From contig JAPLCS010000414.1 in NCBI GenBank assembly GCA_026392145.1, positions 1 to 24,068 of the forward strand: DNA of 24,068 nucleotides, read 5' to 3'. This document shows, one piece after another, positions 22,871 to 24,068 of this stretch. Position 1 is the stretch's first letter, and each line of letters starts with the position of its first letter. The notes beneath the pieces were generated by a model, which saw nothing but the letters and a program-made list of their open reading frames with translations, searched no databases and had not been told where the DNA came from. A program made the position numbers and the translations under genes. The stretch comes from Fimbriimonadales bacterium. GTDB taxonomy: Bacteria; Armatimonadota; Fimbriimonadia; Fimbriimonadales; Fimbriimonadaceae.

Positions 22871-24068
22871 ATGGCAGAGTACAAGCTTCTTCTTAAGCAC
22901 GCGACCGAAGACTCGTTCAAAACCCTCAAGGGCTACCAAACAGCCGGTGGGTACGAAGGTCTTAGAAAAGCCGTCGGAATGGACAGACAAGCTGTCATTG
23001 ACGAAGTCAAGAATTCTGGGCTAAGAGGTAGAGGAGGGGCAGGATTTCCAAGCTGGATTAAATGGAATGGCCTTCCCAAGGAAAAAAAGAGTCCGCATTA
23101 CATTCTTTGCAATGCCGACGAGGGTGAGCCAGGCACGTTCAAAGACAAGATGCTCATGGAGCGATGTCCATTCCAATTGATTGAAGGGATGACGATAGCA
23201 GGTTTTGCAACTCAAGGAGATGCTGGCTACATCTACATAAGAGGTGAGTTCATTGATGCGGCAAAGTCTCTTCGACTTGCAATTGATGAAGCTTATGCCA
23301 ACAATTTGCTCGGAAAGAATATTTTAGGCTCCGGATTCAACTTTGATCTCTATATTCATTTAGGTGCAGGGTCCTATGAGTGTGGTGAAGAGAGTGCTCT
23401 GATGTCCAGTTTAATGGGAGAGCGAGGCATGCCTCGACTAAAATTCCCGCATGCACCACTGCCCACGGTGAGTGGAGCTTGGGAAAGACCAACACTCATC
23501 AACAATGTAGAGTCGTACTCATGCGTCCCCCATATCATTGCAAAAGGCGGAGAATGGTATGCCACCCTTGGTGCATCCACCAAGAATTCACGCGGGACAA
23601 AGATATTCTCAGTAAGTGGTCACGTAAACAAGCCTGGAAACTATGAAATAGAGTTTGGCACCCCTCTCATCGAACTCCTTGAGCTTGCAGGTGGAATCAA
23701 AGGAGGAAAGCTTAAAGCATGTATCCCTGGCGGATCTTCCATGCCAGTCATTAAGCCGGACGAAATTGAAAGAGCGATAATCGGCTACGAAGAAATGCAA
23801 GAAGTAAAGTCCATGGTTGGCTCTGGCGGTTGCATGTTCTTTAATGAACACACCGATATTGTGATGCTTGCATGGAGAACGGCTGTGTTTTATGCTAACG
23901 AATCTTGTGGGAAATGCACGCCATGCCGAGAAGGTACTCGATGGATGGTTCAGATTCTAGATAGAATTGTTGCGGGTAACGGTCAAAAGGGCGACATGGA
24001 GCTACTTCGTGAAGTTGCAGACCAAATTGAAGGTCGCTCATTCTGCGCTCTTGGAGATGCTGCAGCAT
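22871..24068 (+). CDS. nuoF: NADH-quinone oxidoreductase subunit F, 3'-truncated by window edge
   Basis: The 51-kDa NADH-binding subunit of complex I, with FMN and 4Fe-4S cluster N3. The frame opens at ATG 22871 and is still open at the window end, giving 399 residues of about 420-440. Visible motifs are the FMN-binding LRGRGGAGFPSWIKW (51-65), CNADEGEPGTFKDK (80-93), the NADH-binding GAGSYECGEESALMSSLMGE (166-185) followed by RGMPR, INNVES (210-215), and the SLBB region near PGNYEIEFGTPL. The N3 cluster ligands are C346, C349 and C352 (ESCGKCTPCREGT) and C392 (SFCALGDAA). It follows nuoE by 52 bases with a weak Shine-Dalgarno (AGGT, 12 bases away), so the two are expected to be co-transcribed. 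Confidence 0.97.
   Translation, partial: MAEYKLLLKHATEDSFKTLKGYQTAGGYEGLRKAVGMDRQAVIDEVKNSGLRGRGGAGFPSWIKWNGLPKEKKSPHYILCNADEGEPGTFKDKMLMERCPFQLIEGMTIAGFATQGDAGYIYIRGEFIDAAKSLRLAIDEAYANNLLGKNILGSGFNFDLYIHLGAGSYECGEESALMSSLMGERGMPRLKFPHAPLPTVSGAWERPTLINNVESYSCVPHIIAKGGEWYATLGASTKNSRGTKIFSVSGHVNKPGNYEIEFGTPLIELLELAGGIKGGKLKACIPGGSSMPVIKPDEIERAIIGYEEMQEVKSMVGSGGCMFFNEHTDIVMLAWRTAVFYANESCGKCTPCREGTRWMVQILDRIVAGNGQKGDMELLREVADQIEGRSFCALGDAAA

Overview
The window (24,068 bases, roughly mid-40s % GC by eye) is an ordinary chromosomal stretch of a diderm bacterium. I infer the phylum Armatimonadota, probably near Fimbriimonadia. The basis is a prepilin with an A|FTLIELLVVIAI leader and an H-X9-DG motif, an outer-membrane-type beta barrel, a yggS-sepF pair, and several secreted propeller-type proteins. 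This is family resemblance read by eye, not a database match. I saw no tRNA, rRNA, CRISPR array, insertion sequence or phage gene. Coding density is high, and the only gene-free gap above 300 bases is 18394-18708.

Layout. (1) 1-4299, plus strand: the 3' part of hisS, then five closely spaced genes: a predicted outer-membrane barrel overlapping hisS by 22 bases, a membrane-anchored coiled-coil protein, a J-domain-like protein without HPD, a second membrane-anchored coiled-coil protein, and an SPFH/band-7 protein. A 17-bp hairpin closes the block. (2) 4483-7021, plus strand: pilC, then a sigma-70 factor of the SigB/SigF/FliA type fused to a C-terminal GGDEF-like domain whose signature reads GETGF. 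(3) 12750-7084, minus strand: a WecG/TagA glycosyltransferase, a PduO-type cobalamin adenosyltransferase, a LolA-like secreted protein, feoA, feoB, yggS and sepF. The last four are tightly packed. The sepF reading frame appears to be broken by one base near its 5' end. (4) 12935-16915, plus strand: an H-X9-DG prepilin with a strong terminator, an unknown secreted protein, trigger factor, and a hemolysin III/PAQR family membrane protein. (5) 16981-18393, minus strand: glnA. It is divergent from a Tat-exported NHL-type propeller protein (18709-19755), which converges through a bidirectional terminator on a 595-residue secreted protein (19824-21611, minus). (6) A zinc-ribbon/B-box membrane protein (21717-22157, minus) is divergent from nuoE and the 5' part of nuoF, which runs off the window end.

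Most genes are housekeeping: translation, iron uptake, PLP homeostasis, division, chaperone, nitrogen assimilation and respiratory complex I. The least ordinary item is the sigma factor-GGDEF-like fusion directly downstream of pilC. If the degenerate GGDEF domain still binds a nucleotide or acts as a dimerisation or sensing module, this would be a one-protein link between a second-messenger-type domain and promoter selection. That function is inference; the fusion itself is read directly from one uninterrupted reading frame. The next most notable items are the split sepF frame and the run of small membrane/coiled-coil/J-like genes leading into the SPFH gene.
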